Of a stretch of 15,065 nt of DNA, positions 6,544 through 14,979 are shown in pieces. Both the position numbers and the translations under genes were made by a program. The stretch is from Draconibacterium sp. (GTDB taxonomy: Bacteria > Bacteroidota > Bacteroidia > Bacteroidales > Prolixibacteraceae). The stretch spans positions 1 to 15,065 of the forward strand of contig JALUZN010000006.1 in the NCBI GenBank assembly GCA_027011835.1. Direction: 5' to 3'. The notes under the pieces are model-generated. The model searched no databases and was not told where the DNA came from. It saw only the letters and a list, made by a program, of their open reading frames with translations. Every line of letters starts with the position of its first letter. The first letter of the stretch is position 1.

Positions 6544-8325
6544 ATGGCCATAACAAGAACTTTCGATTTGTTGGACAGATATAAGACACAGTTCTATCGC
6601 AACAATGTGCTTAATTTCAAAAAAAACGGGAAATGGCAGGGGTACAGTGCTGCCGAATACATTGAATTGAGCCATAATTTTGCTTACGGATTGATGGCGC
6701 TGGGATTTAATGGCGGCGATAAAATTATTACTGTTTCGAATAATCGACCCGAGTGGAATTTTGTTGATATGGGAATGGCAATGGCAGGAATTGTTCACGT
6801 GCCTGTTTTTCCCACAATGAGTAATGCAGAGTATCAGCACATTATAACTCATTCCGATGCCGGGTTGATTATTGTGTCGGATAAAAAACTATTTAATCAG
6901 TTTTCGGCTGTTCTTAAAAACACCGACAAAAATCTGGAGTTGTACACTTTCGATGTGGTTGATGAGGCAAAAAACTGGAAATCGATTGTTGAACTGGGGA
7001 AGAGCAGAAAAGATGAGTTTTGGGAAGAGCTTGAAGTGCGGAAAGAGCGTATTGATGAAAACGATTTTGCCACATTAATTTACACCTCGGGAACCACCGG
7101 AACAGCAAAAGGAGTGATGTTGTCGCATAAAAGTCTGGTTCATAATTTTTTAGCTGCATCGACAATTTTCGAGCTTAAACCTACCGATAAATATCTGAGT
7201 ATTTTACCGCTTTGCCATGTTGGCGGACGAATGGGGAATTATCAGACTCAGTACTCAGGAGCTTCAATCTATTATGCCGAAAATATGGGAACAATTGCGG
7301 CAAATATGAAGGAGATAAAACCGCAGGGTTTCGACACTGTTCCGCGAATTCTGGAAAAAATTTTTGATACCGTAATTGCAAAAGGCAAAAAACTTAATGG
7401 GATAAAAAAAGCGCTTTTCTTTTGGGCTGTTCGTTTGGGGCTGAACTACCGATTGCCCGAAGAGAGCAGTTGGATTTATCGCAAGCAGCATGCAATAGCC
7501 GACAAACTTATTTTTGCAAAATGGCGCGAGGCACTGGGTGGAAATATTAAATTGGCAGGGTGCGGTGGTGCTAGTTTGCAACCGCGTTTAGAACGGGTTT
7601 TCTGGGCTGCCGGAATCAGGATAATTAATATGTACGGTTTAACCGAAACATCGCCGATAATTACAATTAACCGAAGCAAAAAACCTCTGCTGAAACTGGG
7701 GACAGTGGGAGCATTGATCGAGGGCGTTGACTTGAAAATTGCCGATGATGGAGAGATTCTTTGTAAAGGCGACAACGTAATGTTGGGCTATTATAAAAAC
7801 GAGGAACTTACAAAAGAGGTGTTCGACGAGGAAGGGTGGTTTCGAACCGGAGATATCGGATTTATTACCGACGACGGTTTTTTAAAAGTAACCGACCGTA
7901 AAAAGGAGATTTTTAAACTTTCGAACGGAAAATTTCTTGCCCCGCAAATTGTTGAGAACAAATTAAAAGAGTCGGTTTTTATTGAACAGTCGATGGTGGT
8001 GGGCGAGCAGAAGAAATTTGCCAGCGCAATTATTGTCCCCGACTTTGCCTATCTGGCAGGGTGGTGTAAAGAGAATAATTTGCCTTTCGGGGGGAAAGAG
8101 CAAGTAATTTCGAATCCAAAAGTGATTGACGTTTTTAACCGGGAGATTAAACGGATAAACGAAAAACTAAGTAAGCACGAACAAATTCTTCGGTTCAGAA
8201 TTGTACCTCATATTTGGAACCCCGAAACGGGGGAGCTTTCGCCAACCCTTAAACTGAGAAGGAAATTTATTGCTCAAAAATATGCCAGCGAGCTGGAAGA
8301 GATTTTCCCGAACAGGGAGATTTAG
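6544..8325 (+). CDS. Long-chain acyl-CoA synthetase (AMP-forming)
   Basis: This is an adenylate-forming enzyme that would activate a fatty acid to acyl-AMP and then to acyl-CoA in the cytoplasm or at the inner membrane. The P-loop motif YTSGTTGTAKG starts at Tyr180, the adenine-binding motif MYGLTETSP is around 363-371, and the ribose-binding RTGD ends at Asp437. DRKKEIFKLSNGKFLAPQ marks the hinge and the start of the C-terminal domain. At 593 residues it fits the FadD15-like long-chain group common in Bacteroidota. All core motifs appear intact. The exact chain length, or whether an aryl substrate is used instead, cannot be read from sequence. It lies 53 bases before the FAD oxidoreductase gene in the same orientation, so co-transcription is likely. 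Confidence 0.93.
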   Translation: MAITRTFDLLDRYKTQFYRNNVLNFKKNGKWQGYSAAEYIELSHNFAYGLMALGFNGGDKIITVSNNRPEWNFVDMGMAMAGIVHVPVFPTMSNAEYQHIITHSDAGLIIVSDKKLFNQFSAVLKNTDKNLELYTFDVVDEAKNWKSIVELGKSRKDEFWEELEVRKERIDENDFATLIYTSGTTGTAKGVMLSHKSLVHNFLAASTIFELKPTDKYLSILPLCHVGGRMGNYQTQYSGASIYYAENMGTIAANMKEIKPQGFDTVPRILEKIFDTVIAKGKKLNGIKKALFFWAVRLGLNYRLPEESSWIYRKQHAIADKLIFAKWREALGGNIKLAGCGGASLQPRLERVFWAAGIRIINMYGLTETSPIITINRSKKPLLKLGTVGALIEGVDLKIADDGEILCKGDNVMLGYYKNEELTKEVFDEEGWFRTGDIGFITDDGFLKVTDRKKEIFKLSNGKFLAPQIVENKLKESVFIEQSMVVGEQKKFASAIIVPDFAYLAGWCKENNLPFGGKEQVISNPKVIDVFNREIKRINEKLSKHEQILRFRIVPHIWNPETGELSPTLKLRRKFIAQKYASELEEIFPNREI

Positions 8326-8378
8326 AACCTGGAAAAGGAATAGAATGATGGGGCTTTGAAAATAAAAATTAGATTGAG

Positions 8379-9824
8379 ATGAAATACGATATGATTGTAA
8401 TTGGCGGTGGACTGGGCGGACTGTTTGCCGGCGCCAAACTTGCCAAGGAGGGTAAAAAAGTTCTTCTGGTTGAACAGCACGACCGCCCCGGAGGATGTGC
8501 AACAACATTTAACCGGAAAGAATTTACGCTGGAGGTGGGCTTGCACGAAATGGACGGGCTGCATACTACCGATATGAAGAATCGTATTTTTCGCGACCTC
8601 GGTGTTAACAACAATGTTACTTTTTTGAAAGTTCCTGAATTTTACCGTTTTGTAAATGGTAAATACGATGTGGTTGTTTCGCACAATGTTAATGAGGTGA
8701 AAGAGAAACTTTATCGTCTCTTCCCAAACGAGAAAAAGGGAATCGATAGCTATTTTTATCGAATTGAAAATATTAAAAAGATAATTAAACAGGAGCGCGA
8801 TAAACCTGAACGTACTGTGGGTGAGTTTATGGATTCAATTCTTACCGACGAAGATTTAAAGCTTATTTTACTTGGAAATCTGGGGTATTATCACGACAAT
8901 CCGTATGAACTTTCGCTGAATTACTATTCAATGGCGCAGAACAGTTATTATCAGGGAGGTGGTAACTTTATTCAGGGGGGCTCGCAGGTTTTGTCCGACT
9001 ATTTAATGAATTTCATAACTGAAAAAGGAGGAACCGTTTTGCTAAAACAGATGGCAACAGAAATACTTGTTGAAAACGGTACTGCTGTTGGAATTCGTTA
9101 CAAGAGTGTGAAGAAGAGCGACAGCGAGATTAAAACTGCTTACGCCGGCGAGATAATTGCAAATGCTTCAATTCCGCAAGTTGCTAATCAGCTTATTTCA
9201 AAAGAGTTTGGCGAGGCAATAAAAAGTGAGATAAAGGATTTAAAACCCGGTCCGTCGTTGCTGACAGTTTATTTTGGTTTCAATAAAAAATTGAGCGAAA
9301 TCGGGAATAAAAACTATTCGACATTTATTTACGATAAGTCGGTAAAAAATCTTAGTGATATTTCTCCGAATAACCATGCTGATTTTAATGAACGTAGTTT
9401 TACGTTTGTCGACTATTCGCAGATTGATTCGCAACTTGTAACCGGAAACCGTGGAGTGGGGGCGGTTTGTTGCAACGATTATTTAGTTGATTGGGAAACA
9501 TTGACAAGGGAAGAATATAAACAGCGAAAAAAAGAGGTGGCAACTCATTTTATAAAACGGTTAGAGAAACTGCTTCCCGGATTTAAAGATGCTGTTGAGT
9601 TTTACGAAGTTGCTACAGCAAAAACAGTACAGCGTTATACGCTAACTCCGGGTGGCGCGGTGTATGGATTTGCGCAAACTCCTGCGCGGGTAAAAACAGT
9701 AATTCAAAATCCGGTAAAAAATCTTTCGTTTGCTTCGGCGTGGTCGCAAACCGGTGGAGGTTACTCGGGGGCAATTTATAGTGGCTACCTGTGTGCCCTC
9801 GATGTGCTCCGACGATGGCGGTAA
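8379..9824 (+). CDS. CrtI / carotenoid isomerase / retinol saturase-type FAD oxidoreductase
   Basis: This 481-residue flavoprotein belongs to the phytoene desaturase-like superfamily. The N-terminal dinucleotide fold is VIGGGLGGLFAGAKLAKEGKKV (Gly9, 11 and 14), followed by LLVEQHDRPGGCATTF, with an acid and a PGG turn typical of CrtI-type enzymes. The C-terminus carries the family's second FAD segment, SFASAWSQTGGGYSGAIYSGY. No other carotenoid gene is in the window, so the substrate need not be a carotenoid. Family members also include CrtISO and retinol saturases, and many Bacteroidota copies are uncharacterised. The upstream acyl-CoA synthetase suggests an acyl or lipid substrate, which is inference. 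Its 3' end faces the minus-strand lipoprotein gene with 55 bases between them. Confidence 0.87.
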   Translation: MKYDMIVIGGGLGGLFAGAKLAKEGKKVLLVEQHDRPGGCATTFNRKEFTLEVGLHEMDGLHTTDMKNRIFRDLGVNNNVTFLKVPEFYRFVNGKYDVVVSHNVNEVKEKLYRLFPNEKKGIDSYFYRIENIKKIIKQERDKPERTVGEFMDSILTDEDLKLILLGNLGYYHDNPYELSLNYYSMAQNSYYQGGGNFIQGGSQVLSDYLMNFITEKGGTVLLKQMATEILVENGTAVGIRYKSVKKSDSEIKTAYAGEIIANASIPQVANQLISKEFGEAIKSEIKDLKPGPSLLTVYFGFNKKLSEIGNKNYSTFIYDKSVKNLSDISPNNHADFNERSFTFVDYSQIDSQLVTGNRGVGAVCCNDYLVDWETLTREEYKQRKKEVATHFIKRLEKLLPGFKDAVEFYEVATAKTVQRYTLTPGGAVYGFAQTPARVKTVIQNPVKNLSFASAWSQTGGGYSGAIYSGYLCALDVLRRWR

Positions 9825-9879
9825 AAAATCCTGAGAACCTTTGTGGTTTGGGTATAAAATGGATGTCCATTAAATAACT

Positions 9880-10524
9880 TTAATCTTTAACGCAACGAAC
9901 CGAGTAATAAAAGGTTAATGGATTTCCTTCCACACTAGCTTCCAAAAAGTTTCTGTTCAAATTAAGTACCATCACCGAAGTTGTGGAGTTAGTATATAAT
10001 GAAGAGCTTACAAAAACTGCAAGTTTGCCAAGTCCCCAGAAACTACTGTCGTTAGGGTTGTAACGTCCTCCTGGTAGTGCTGTAAAACCACTTTTGTTGG
10101 TGGCATTGTTGGGGTTTTCCCAATGTGCCGTGCCAGCTTCTAATAGTTCGTTATAAGCAGGTGTATCTCCCCCCAGACTGTTGACAAGGTTTCTGAATTC
10201 ATCTTTTGTCGGTAACCGCCAGCCGTCAGGAACAACAACTTTGGCTGTTTCTTGTTGATACAAATATCCATAAGTGCTTACGTTGTTTTCGTCATTATCA
10301 TAGGCAATGTAACCATTACCACTCGATGGTTTGTAAGCAAGGTTTTCAACCATCCACGTCAGACCATCGATTTTTACCCATTTATACACATGCCCGTCTC
10401 TACTGTCGGTAAAAACACCTGTTTGTTCTGATGGACTATTGTCTTCATCTTTGCTACAGCTACTTAACATTACTGATGATACTATACTTCCAATCAGTAT
10501 TAAATTTAAGATTCTAATTTTCAT
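9880..10524 (-). CDS. FISUMP-domain lipoprotein
   Basis: This 214-residue protein has a lipoprotein signal peptide: Lys/Arg at positions 2 and 4, a hydrophobic stretch 5-20, and lipobox LSSC with Cys23. It is followed by an SKDED acidic linker that in Bacteroidota can act as a surface-export signal. The rest matches the Fibrobacter succinogenes major paralogous (FISUMP) domain: DGHVYKWVKIDGLTWMVENLAY, then GYLYQQETA, PDGWRLPTKDEFRNL, GFTALPGGRY and a final YYSVRCVKD. The role of FISUMP proteins is not well established; cell-surface binding is the usual guess. The gene is 64 bases downstream of the membrane-protein gene on the same strand. I see no TAnnTTTG box in that gap, so it may be read from an upstream promoter. 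Confidence 0.88.
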   Translation of the reverse strand: MKIRILNLILIGSIVSSVMLSSCSKDEDNSPSEQTGVFTDSRDGHVYKWVKIDGLTWMVENLAYKPSSGNGYIAYDNDENNVSTYGYLYQQETAKVVVPDGWRLPTKDEFRNLVNSLGGDTPAYNELLEAGTAHWENPNNATNKSGFTALPGGRYNPNDSSFWGLGKLAVFVSSSLYTNSTTSVMVLNLNRNFLEASVEGNPLTFYYSVRCVKD

Positions 10525-10588
10525 ACTTTTTTTTATAAATATTTATTTTAAACGTTACTGAAATTTTTCTTTTTTCTATGTTGGCTGA

Positions 10589-11086
10589 CTAAACATCTAC
10601 CAATTCTTTATTTGCCGTATTTGTTGAGATATTTCTCCTGCGCTGTTTTGTTAAATAATACCTGAATAAAATATTATAGAGCAGTAAAAAAATAATAAAT
10701 ATGAGAAATGACACAATAATTATTGCTACACCATAAATAAATAGAAAGGATAACAACCAGATTATGATTGTAATATAAAGGGCATTTACGAGTGCCTTTA
10801 TGCGCAGCAATTCATAATGATCTTTTTCGACTCGCTCTTTCGAAAACGAAACAAGTGTAATACCAATAATAAAAAGCATTGCGGCCAACTCGTCTAAAGC
10901 ATTGGTTTGAGATATTACAAAATATCTGGTTTCCATATATGCAGTTATTATTGCAAATACCTTAATGTTAAATATTTCAGGTTTTCCCCCAAAGAAATAC
11001 AGATATCCAAAAGGTAAAGCTAAAATCATTAAAACCAGTCCAAGAAACTTTGCTTTGGAGGGGAATATAGCGAGTTTTAATTCCAT
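10589..11086 (-). CDS. Small four-helix membrane protein, function unknown
   Basis: This 165-residue protein has about four hydrophobic segments (roughly 14-32, 67-81, 99-117 and 118-140) and a basic tail, KQRRR, near 148-152. The central part, NALDELAAMLFIIGITLVSFSKERVEKDHYELLRIKALV, resembles a family of uncharacterised integral membrane proteins I recall from Bacteroidota genomes, where the FSKE(K/R)VE..Y...LR pattern is conserved. No enzymatic motif is visible. It begins 13 bases after the lipoprotein gene at 11100-11738 on the same strand, so the two are probably co-transcribed and may work together at the envelope. Base composition is AT-rich compared with the operons on either side. 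Confidence 0.75.
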   Translation of the reverse strand: MELKLAIFPSKAKFLGLVLMILALPFGYLYFFGGKPEIFNIKVFAIITAYMETRYFVISQTNALDELAAMLFIIGITLVSFSKERVEKDHYELLRIKALVNALYITIIIWLLSFLFIYGVAIIIVSFLIFIIFLLLYNILFRYYLTKQRRRNISTNTANKELVDV

Positions 11087-11099
11087 TGGTATCTAAGAA

Positions 11100-11738
11100 T
11101 TAGCACTCAATTCCAACATATTTCACCGATCCATCTTCAAAATGGATAGACAGGCCAACAAAACCAAATTTATGATTATAGACGTGTTCAACATAAGAGA
11201 CCCCGGGAATAACGCTCTTCGATTTAACTTTGATGATTTTTATGTACATGCCACCCCACATATAATCATCTTCTGTTGATTTTTCCACAACTTCATTTTC
11301 TAAAGTATATTTACCTACTTTAGTTGTGTACTTGTCGCCAACTTTAGCATCGTATTTTACTATATTTAGTTTACTTCCATCGTTGAAGATTAATTGCGAA
11401 CCATTATCGGTAATTTTTACATTTATTGTCGCTCTTACGGTTTTCCCCGTAATATCTATTGTTCCAGGGAATAACTCGGATGGTATCATTTTTATTAATT
11501 CAATGTATTTACTGTTTGAGGTACTTCCGGAGCAAGTAAATGTGGAAATCCCATTTTCTAATTTAGAAACATACACGTCCGCATCAGTAATTCCAACCTG
11601 ACCTGCTCGTATAAGTAGTTCATTTCCTACTTCTCCAAATTGTGACTGTTTTCCATTTAAATCAGCCATTTCATCTTTATTGCACGAGATTAGAAACAAC
11701 ATAGAGATTAGGAGGGGAATCATTTGTGTTTTTTTCAT
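11100..11738 (-). CDS. Unrecognised lipoprotein
   Basis: This 212-residue protein has an N-terminal lipoprotein signal: Lys2-Lys3, a hydrophobic core at 6-17, and lipobox LISC with Cys19, followed by NKDE. The mature part is rich in beta-prone, charged segments and ends in a Cys. I do not recognise a domain. The block TGKTVRATINVKITDNGSQL and the later repeat-like segments hint at a beta-sheet lipocalin-like or adhesin-like fold, but this is only an impression. It is the first of the clear lipoprotein/membrane protein pair on the minus strand, with 13 bases to the next gene. No TAnnTTTG match is found immediately upstream. Confidence 0.75.
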   Translation of the reverse strand: MKKTQMIPLLISMLFLISCNKDEMADLNGKQSQFGEVGNELLIRAGQVGITDADVYVSKLENGISTFTCSGSTSNSKYIELIKMIPSELFPGTIDITGKTVRATINVKITDNGSQLIFNDGSKLNIVKYDAKVGDKYTTKVGKYTLENEVVEKSTEDDYMWGGMYIKIIKVKSKSVIPGVSYVEHVYNHKFGFVGLSIHFEDGSVKYVGIEC

Positions 11739-11812
11739 TTTAAGTGTTTTTGTAGTGATTAATTTGTTTCGTTTTTTAAGTTGAATAAAAAAAAGCGTAA
11801 AGCTCAGAGTTT

Positions 11813-12229
11813 TTAATTGAACTTATGATGTAAATATACATTGGTTTTGGCGAATAGAAGACACTTTTTAAACCCTTTTAACGTACCCGAATTATAGCCA
11901 ACCAAACCGAAACTAAGCCAACGAACAGGAGCATAAAAAGTAACAATAAACATGGCTCCGGCTTTTATGTTATTTTCAAGATAAATAAACAGTATAAAAA
12001 AATAATCGCTTAAGCCCGGCTCGAATTGCCTAAAAAAGTTAAGCAACTCTTCTCTCGAAAAGGTACTTTTGTTTTTAAATTCTTCTTTGAGTTTGTTTTC
12101 AATGAATTTGGGTATTAAATTACTATCAGAAGAGTTAGAAAATTTAAGCTCTGGGTTTTTTGCGGGGGGTGTGTGTTTTGGCAAAAACCAAATATGGTAA
12201 AATGTGCGGTAGATTTTCTTTTTTCTCAT
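11813..12229 (-). CDS. Doubtful small ORF, possibly a remnant of an Abi-type HTH protein
   Basis: The open frame extends to 12376, but that longer version would overlap the signal-peptide codons and promoter of the peptidase gene. The Met at 12229 gives 138 residues and is more sensible. Residues about 40-70, ENKLKEEFKNKSTFSREELLNFFRQFEPGLSDY when read across, resemble the N-terminal winged-helix segment of abortive-infection-type antitoxin relatives (DUF6577/DUF6088) found in Bacteroidota. After this the sequence turns hydrophobic and aromatic and no longer fits that family, which suggests a truncated or frame-disrupted gene. It is AT-rich, with no clear ribosome-binding or promoter signal. 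It may not be expressed. Confidence 0.35.
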   Translation of the reverse strand: MRKKKIYRTFYHIWFLPKHTPPAKNPELKFSNSSDSNLIPKFIENKLKEEFKNKSTFSREELLNFFRQFEPGLSDYFFILFIYLENNIKAGAMFIVTFYAPVRWLSFGLVGYNSGTLKGFKKCLLFAKTNVYLHHKFN

Positions 12230-12280
12230 TGCACACAACCTACTATACGTAAAAAAGCTTTTCACTTCACGAACATTTCT

Positions 12281-12288
12281 TACTTTTG
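12281..12288 (+). promoter_or_regulatory. Bacteroidota-type -7 box of the dipeptidyl peptidase gene
   Basis: TACTTTTG is an exact TAnnTTTG match 23 bases before the start codon at 12312, which implies a short leader. No clear -33 TTG is seen 19-21 bases upstream. Its position inside the long form of the minus-strand ORF argues against that long form. Confidence 0.6.
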
Positions 12289-12311
12289 TTTTTAAGAAAA
12301 AAACATATACT

Positions 12312-14537
12312 ATGAACAGAATAATAGCATTTTTAGCAGCAACTGTTTTTGTCGTTTCGGCAATGGCACAAACCACACAAAAAATAACTCTCGAAGATTT
12401 ATTTGTAAAAGGAACTTTTCGTGCACACTCGGTTTCGGGATTGCGTTCGATGAACGATGGAGAACATTACACCGTACTCGAAAAAGGTTCGAAGATTGTA
12501 AAATACAGCTATAAAACAGGCAACGAAGTTGAAGTTGTTTTCGACATTACTAAAGTTGACGATGCCGAAATATCGTCGTTTAGCGATTATGTTTTTAGTA
12601 ACGACGAAACAAAAATTATGCTGACCACAAAAAAGCATAAAATTTATCGCCACTCGTACACTGCCGAATATTGGATTTGGAATTCGGTAACCGAAGAGTT
12701 AACGCCACTCTCGAAAAAAGGAGCACAACAAGCAGCCGCTTTCTCGCCTGATGGCAACAGGGTTGCATTTGTTCGCAATAACAATATTTTTCTGAAAAAC
12801 TTAAAATTTGGAAGCGAAAGCCAAGCCACTTTCGATGGCAAAAAGAACGAAATTATTAATGGATTACCCGATTGGGTTTACGAAGAGGAATTTGGTGACT
12901 ACACAAAAGCCGAAGGATTTAACCGCGCTTTTTGGTGGTCGCCCGACAGTAAATTTGTTGCCTACATTCGCTTCGACGAGACAGAGGTACCGGAATATAC
13001 AATGCCAATGTACGCTGGCGAAGCCCCCCGGCACAACGAGTACAGTCTATATCCGGGCGAGGTAACCTTTAAATACCCAAAAGCGGGAGAAAAAAATTCG
13101 CTCGTTTCGGTGAATGTTTACGAAATTCGCTCGAAGACAACTATAAAAGTCGACATTGGCGAAAAAACCGATATCTACATTCCCCGGTTAAAATGGACAC
13201 CCAACGCCAACGACTTGGTAGTAATGCGTTTAAACCGCCACCAGAATGTTCTCGACGTGTTATATGCAAATCCATATACCGGCGACTCGCGGCCAATAAT
13301 GACGGAAAAAAACAACCGTTACATCGACGAACGTTTTCTCGACGATTTTACATTTCTTGCCGACGGAAGCTTTGTGGTCTCGAGCGAGCGCAATGGTTGG
13401 ATGCACCTCTATTTATACGACAAACAGGGCTACGAACTGGCCCAATTAACCGATGGAGAATTCGATGTAACTAAATTTTATGGCTACGATGCCGTAAAAA
13501 AGGTCTATTATTATCAGGCAGCCGCCGAATCGCCTTTACGCCGCGAAGTATATTATATCAGTCGCGACAAAAAGAAAAAAGGAAAAATATCGAAACAAGA
13601 GGGGTGGAACGATGCTGTTTTTAGCAAAAACTTTAAATATTACATTAACTATTTCAGCAGCAGTAAAACACCCTATTACATTACCCTTCACGAAAATAAA
13701 AAGGGACAACAAATAAGGTTTCTACAAGACAACACAGTACTAAAAAACACACTTAAAGTATTTAATATTAAACCCAAAGAGTTTTTCTCATTTACAACTT
13801 CGGAAGGAGTTAAGCTGAACGGATATATGATAAAACCTGCCGGATTCGACCCGGCACAAAAATATCCGGTTGTAATGACACAATACAGCGGACCCAACTC
13901 GCAACAAGTTGCCGACAGCTGGGGACGCGGAGTGAATTGGAACAATTATCTGGCACAGGAAGGTTTCCTTGTGGTTTGTGTCGACCCGCGCGGAACAGCG
14001 GCACGTGGCGAAGAATTCAGAAAAATAACCTACCAGCAATTAGGGAAATATGAATCGGACGACCAGGTTGAAGTTGCAAAGTATTTAGGTACGCTACCCT
14101 ATGTCGATAAAAACAACATTGCAATTTGGGGATGGAGTTATGGAGGATTTATGACCTGCCTGAGTATGGAAAAAGGAGGCAAGCTTTTTAAAGCCGGAAT
14201 TGCAGTAGCTCCGGTAACAAGCTGGCGTTTTTACGACTCGGTTTACACCGAACGCTATATGCGTACTCCAAAAGAGAACCCCGACGGTTACGATGACAAC
14301 TCACCCCTGTCGCACGCAGGCGATATTAAAGGCCGGCTGCTTATTATTCACGGCTCGGCCGACGACAATGTACACACACAAAACACATTCGAGTTTACCG
14401 AAAAAATGGTTCAGGCCGGAGTCCAGTTCGATATGGCAATTTATACCAACCGCAACCACGGCATTTACGGTGGAAATACAACCATGCATCTTTATACAAA
14501 AATGACCAACTTTTTAAAAGAGCAGTTACAGAAATAA
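12312..14537 (+). CDS. dpp4: Dipeptidyl peptidase IV (S9B family serine peptidase)
   Basis: This secreted exopeptidase releases X-Pro or X-Ala dipeptides from peptide N-termini, most likely in the periplasm. The first 19 or so residues form a Sec signal peptide ending near AMA-Q. A beta-propeller N-terminal domain includes DWVYEEEF starting at Asp187, with the double-Glu substrate-amine clamp (Glu191-193). The alpha/beta-hydrolase domain has GWSYGG with nucleophile Ser609, Asp684 in GSADDNVH and His716 in NRNHGIYGG. The 75- and 32-residue spacings closely match the human enzyme. The blocks PVTSWRFYDSVYTERY and GGNT.MHLYTKMTNF favour DPP IV over prolyl tripeptidyl peptidase. At 741 residues it is of full family length. 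It lies 10 bases before the next small gene. Confidence 0.95.
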   Translation: MNRIIAFLAATVFVVSAMAQTTQKITLEDLFVKGTFRAHSVSGLRSMNDGEHYTVLEKGSKIVKYSYKTGNEVEVVFDITKVDDAEISSFSDYVFSNDETKIMLTTKKHKIYRHSYTAEYWIWNSVTEELTPLSKKGAQQAAAFSPDGNRVAFVRNNNIFLKNLKFGSESQATFDGKKNEIINGLPDWVYEEEFGDYTKAEGFNRAFWWSPDSKFVAYIRFDETEVPEYTMPMYAGEAPRHNEYSLYPGEVTFKYPKAGEKNSLVSVNVYEIRSKTTIKVDIGEKTDIYIPRLKWTPNANDLVVMRLNRHQNVLDVLYANPYTGDSRPIMTEKNNRYIDERFLDDFTFLADGSFVVSSERNGWMHLYLYDKQGYELAQLTDGEFDVTKFYGYDAVKKVYYYQAAAESPLRREVYYISRDKKKKGKISKQEGWNDAVFSKNFKYYINYFSSSKTPYYITLHENKKGQQIRFLQDNTVLKNTLKVFNIKPKEFFSFTTSEGVKLNGYMIKPAGFDPAQKYPVVMTQYSGPNSQQVADSWGRGVNWNNYLAQEGFLVVCVDPRGTAARGEEFRKITYQQLGKYESDDQVEVAKYLGTLPYVDKNNIAIWGWSYGGFMTCLSMEKGGKLFKAGIAVAPVTSWRFYDSVYTERYMRTPKENPDGYDDNSPLSHAGDIKGRLLIIHGSADDNVHTQNTFEFTEKMVQAGVQFDMAIYTNRNHGIYGGNTTMHLYTKMTNFLKEQLQK

Positions 14538-14547
14538 AATAACAGTA

Positions 14548-14979
14548 ATGAAATTTGTACCCGGAATAGTTCTTATTCTTGCTCTGTCGCTATTTGTTGA
14601 AAATAGTAAAAAAATAATTTCGAGAATGAATAGTCCGGTAATTTCATCTGCTGTTCAGAAAATCGTTCCAACACTAATAAATTTTAACGACACACTACGT
14701 AGCGACACACTTTTTATTCATTTCAACAAAGAAAATATTCCTGTAAAATATTCGCGAAAAGTGATTTGTAATGTGTGTATAAATAACGAATGTCGATTGG
14801 TAAACATTGAACTTTTTTGGAACATTACAGGATCTTATTTGGGGTTCTCGCTTCCTGAAGGGGAATTTCTTACAAAAAACGAACATGAACATTTCGAAAA
14901 AAAAGATTATACCCGACTACACAACATTTTAAACAACCCCCTCTCTCCACTTTCAAACTTTGTAAATATTCAGGTCTAA
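14548..14979 (+). CDS. Small exported protein with a Cys cluster, function unknown
   Basis: This 143-residue protein has a hydrophobic N-terminus (about 4-17) that looks like a signal peptide or anchor, though only one Lys precedes it. The central motif is C74-x2-C77-x4-C82, followed by LVNIELFWNITGSYLGFSLPEGEFLTKNEHEHF. I do not recognise a named family, though the G.YLGF.LP.GEFLTK.EH pattern feels conserved in Bacteroidota hypotheticals. The three cysteines could bind a metal or form disulfides. It starts 10 bases after the peptidase stop, so it shares that transcript. The remaining 86 bases of the window (14980-15065) are AT-rich with nothing recognisable. It may continue into an operon beyond the window. 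Confidence 0.7.
   Translation: MKFVPGIVLILALSLFVENSKKIISRMNSPVISSAVQKIVPTLINFNDTLRSDTLFIHFNKENIPVKYSRKVICNVCINNECRLVNIELFWNITGSYLGFSLPEGEFLTKNEHEHFEKKDYTRLHNILNNPLSPLSNFVNIQV

Noticed and set aside
9859..9870. Palindrome ATGGATGTCCAT between the convergent genes as a bidirectional terminator
   Set aside because: The stem is only 5 bp with a 2-base loop and no T run on either side.
11813..12376. 187-residue long form of the minus-strand ORF
   Set aside because: Its first 49 codons overlap the promoter box and signal-peptide codons of the dipeptidyl peptidase; the Met at 12229 is more credible.
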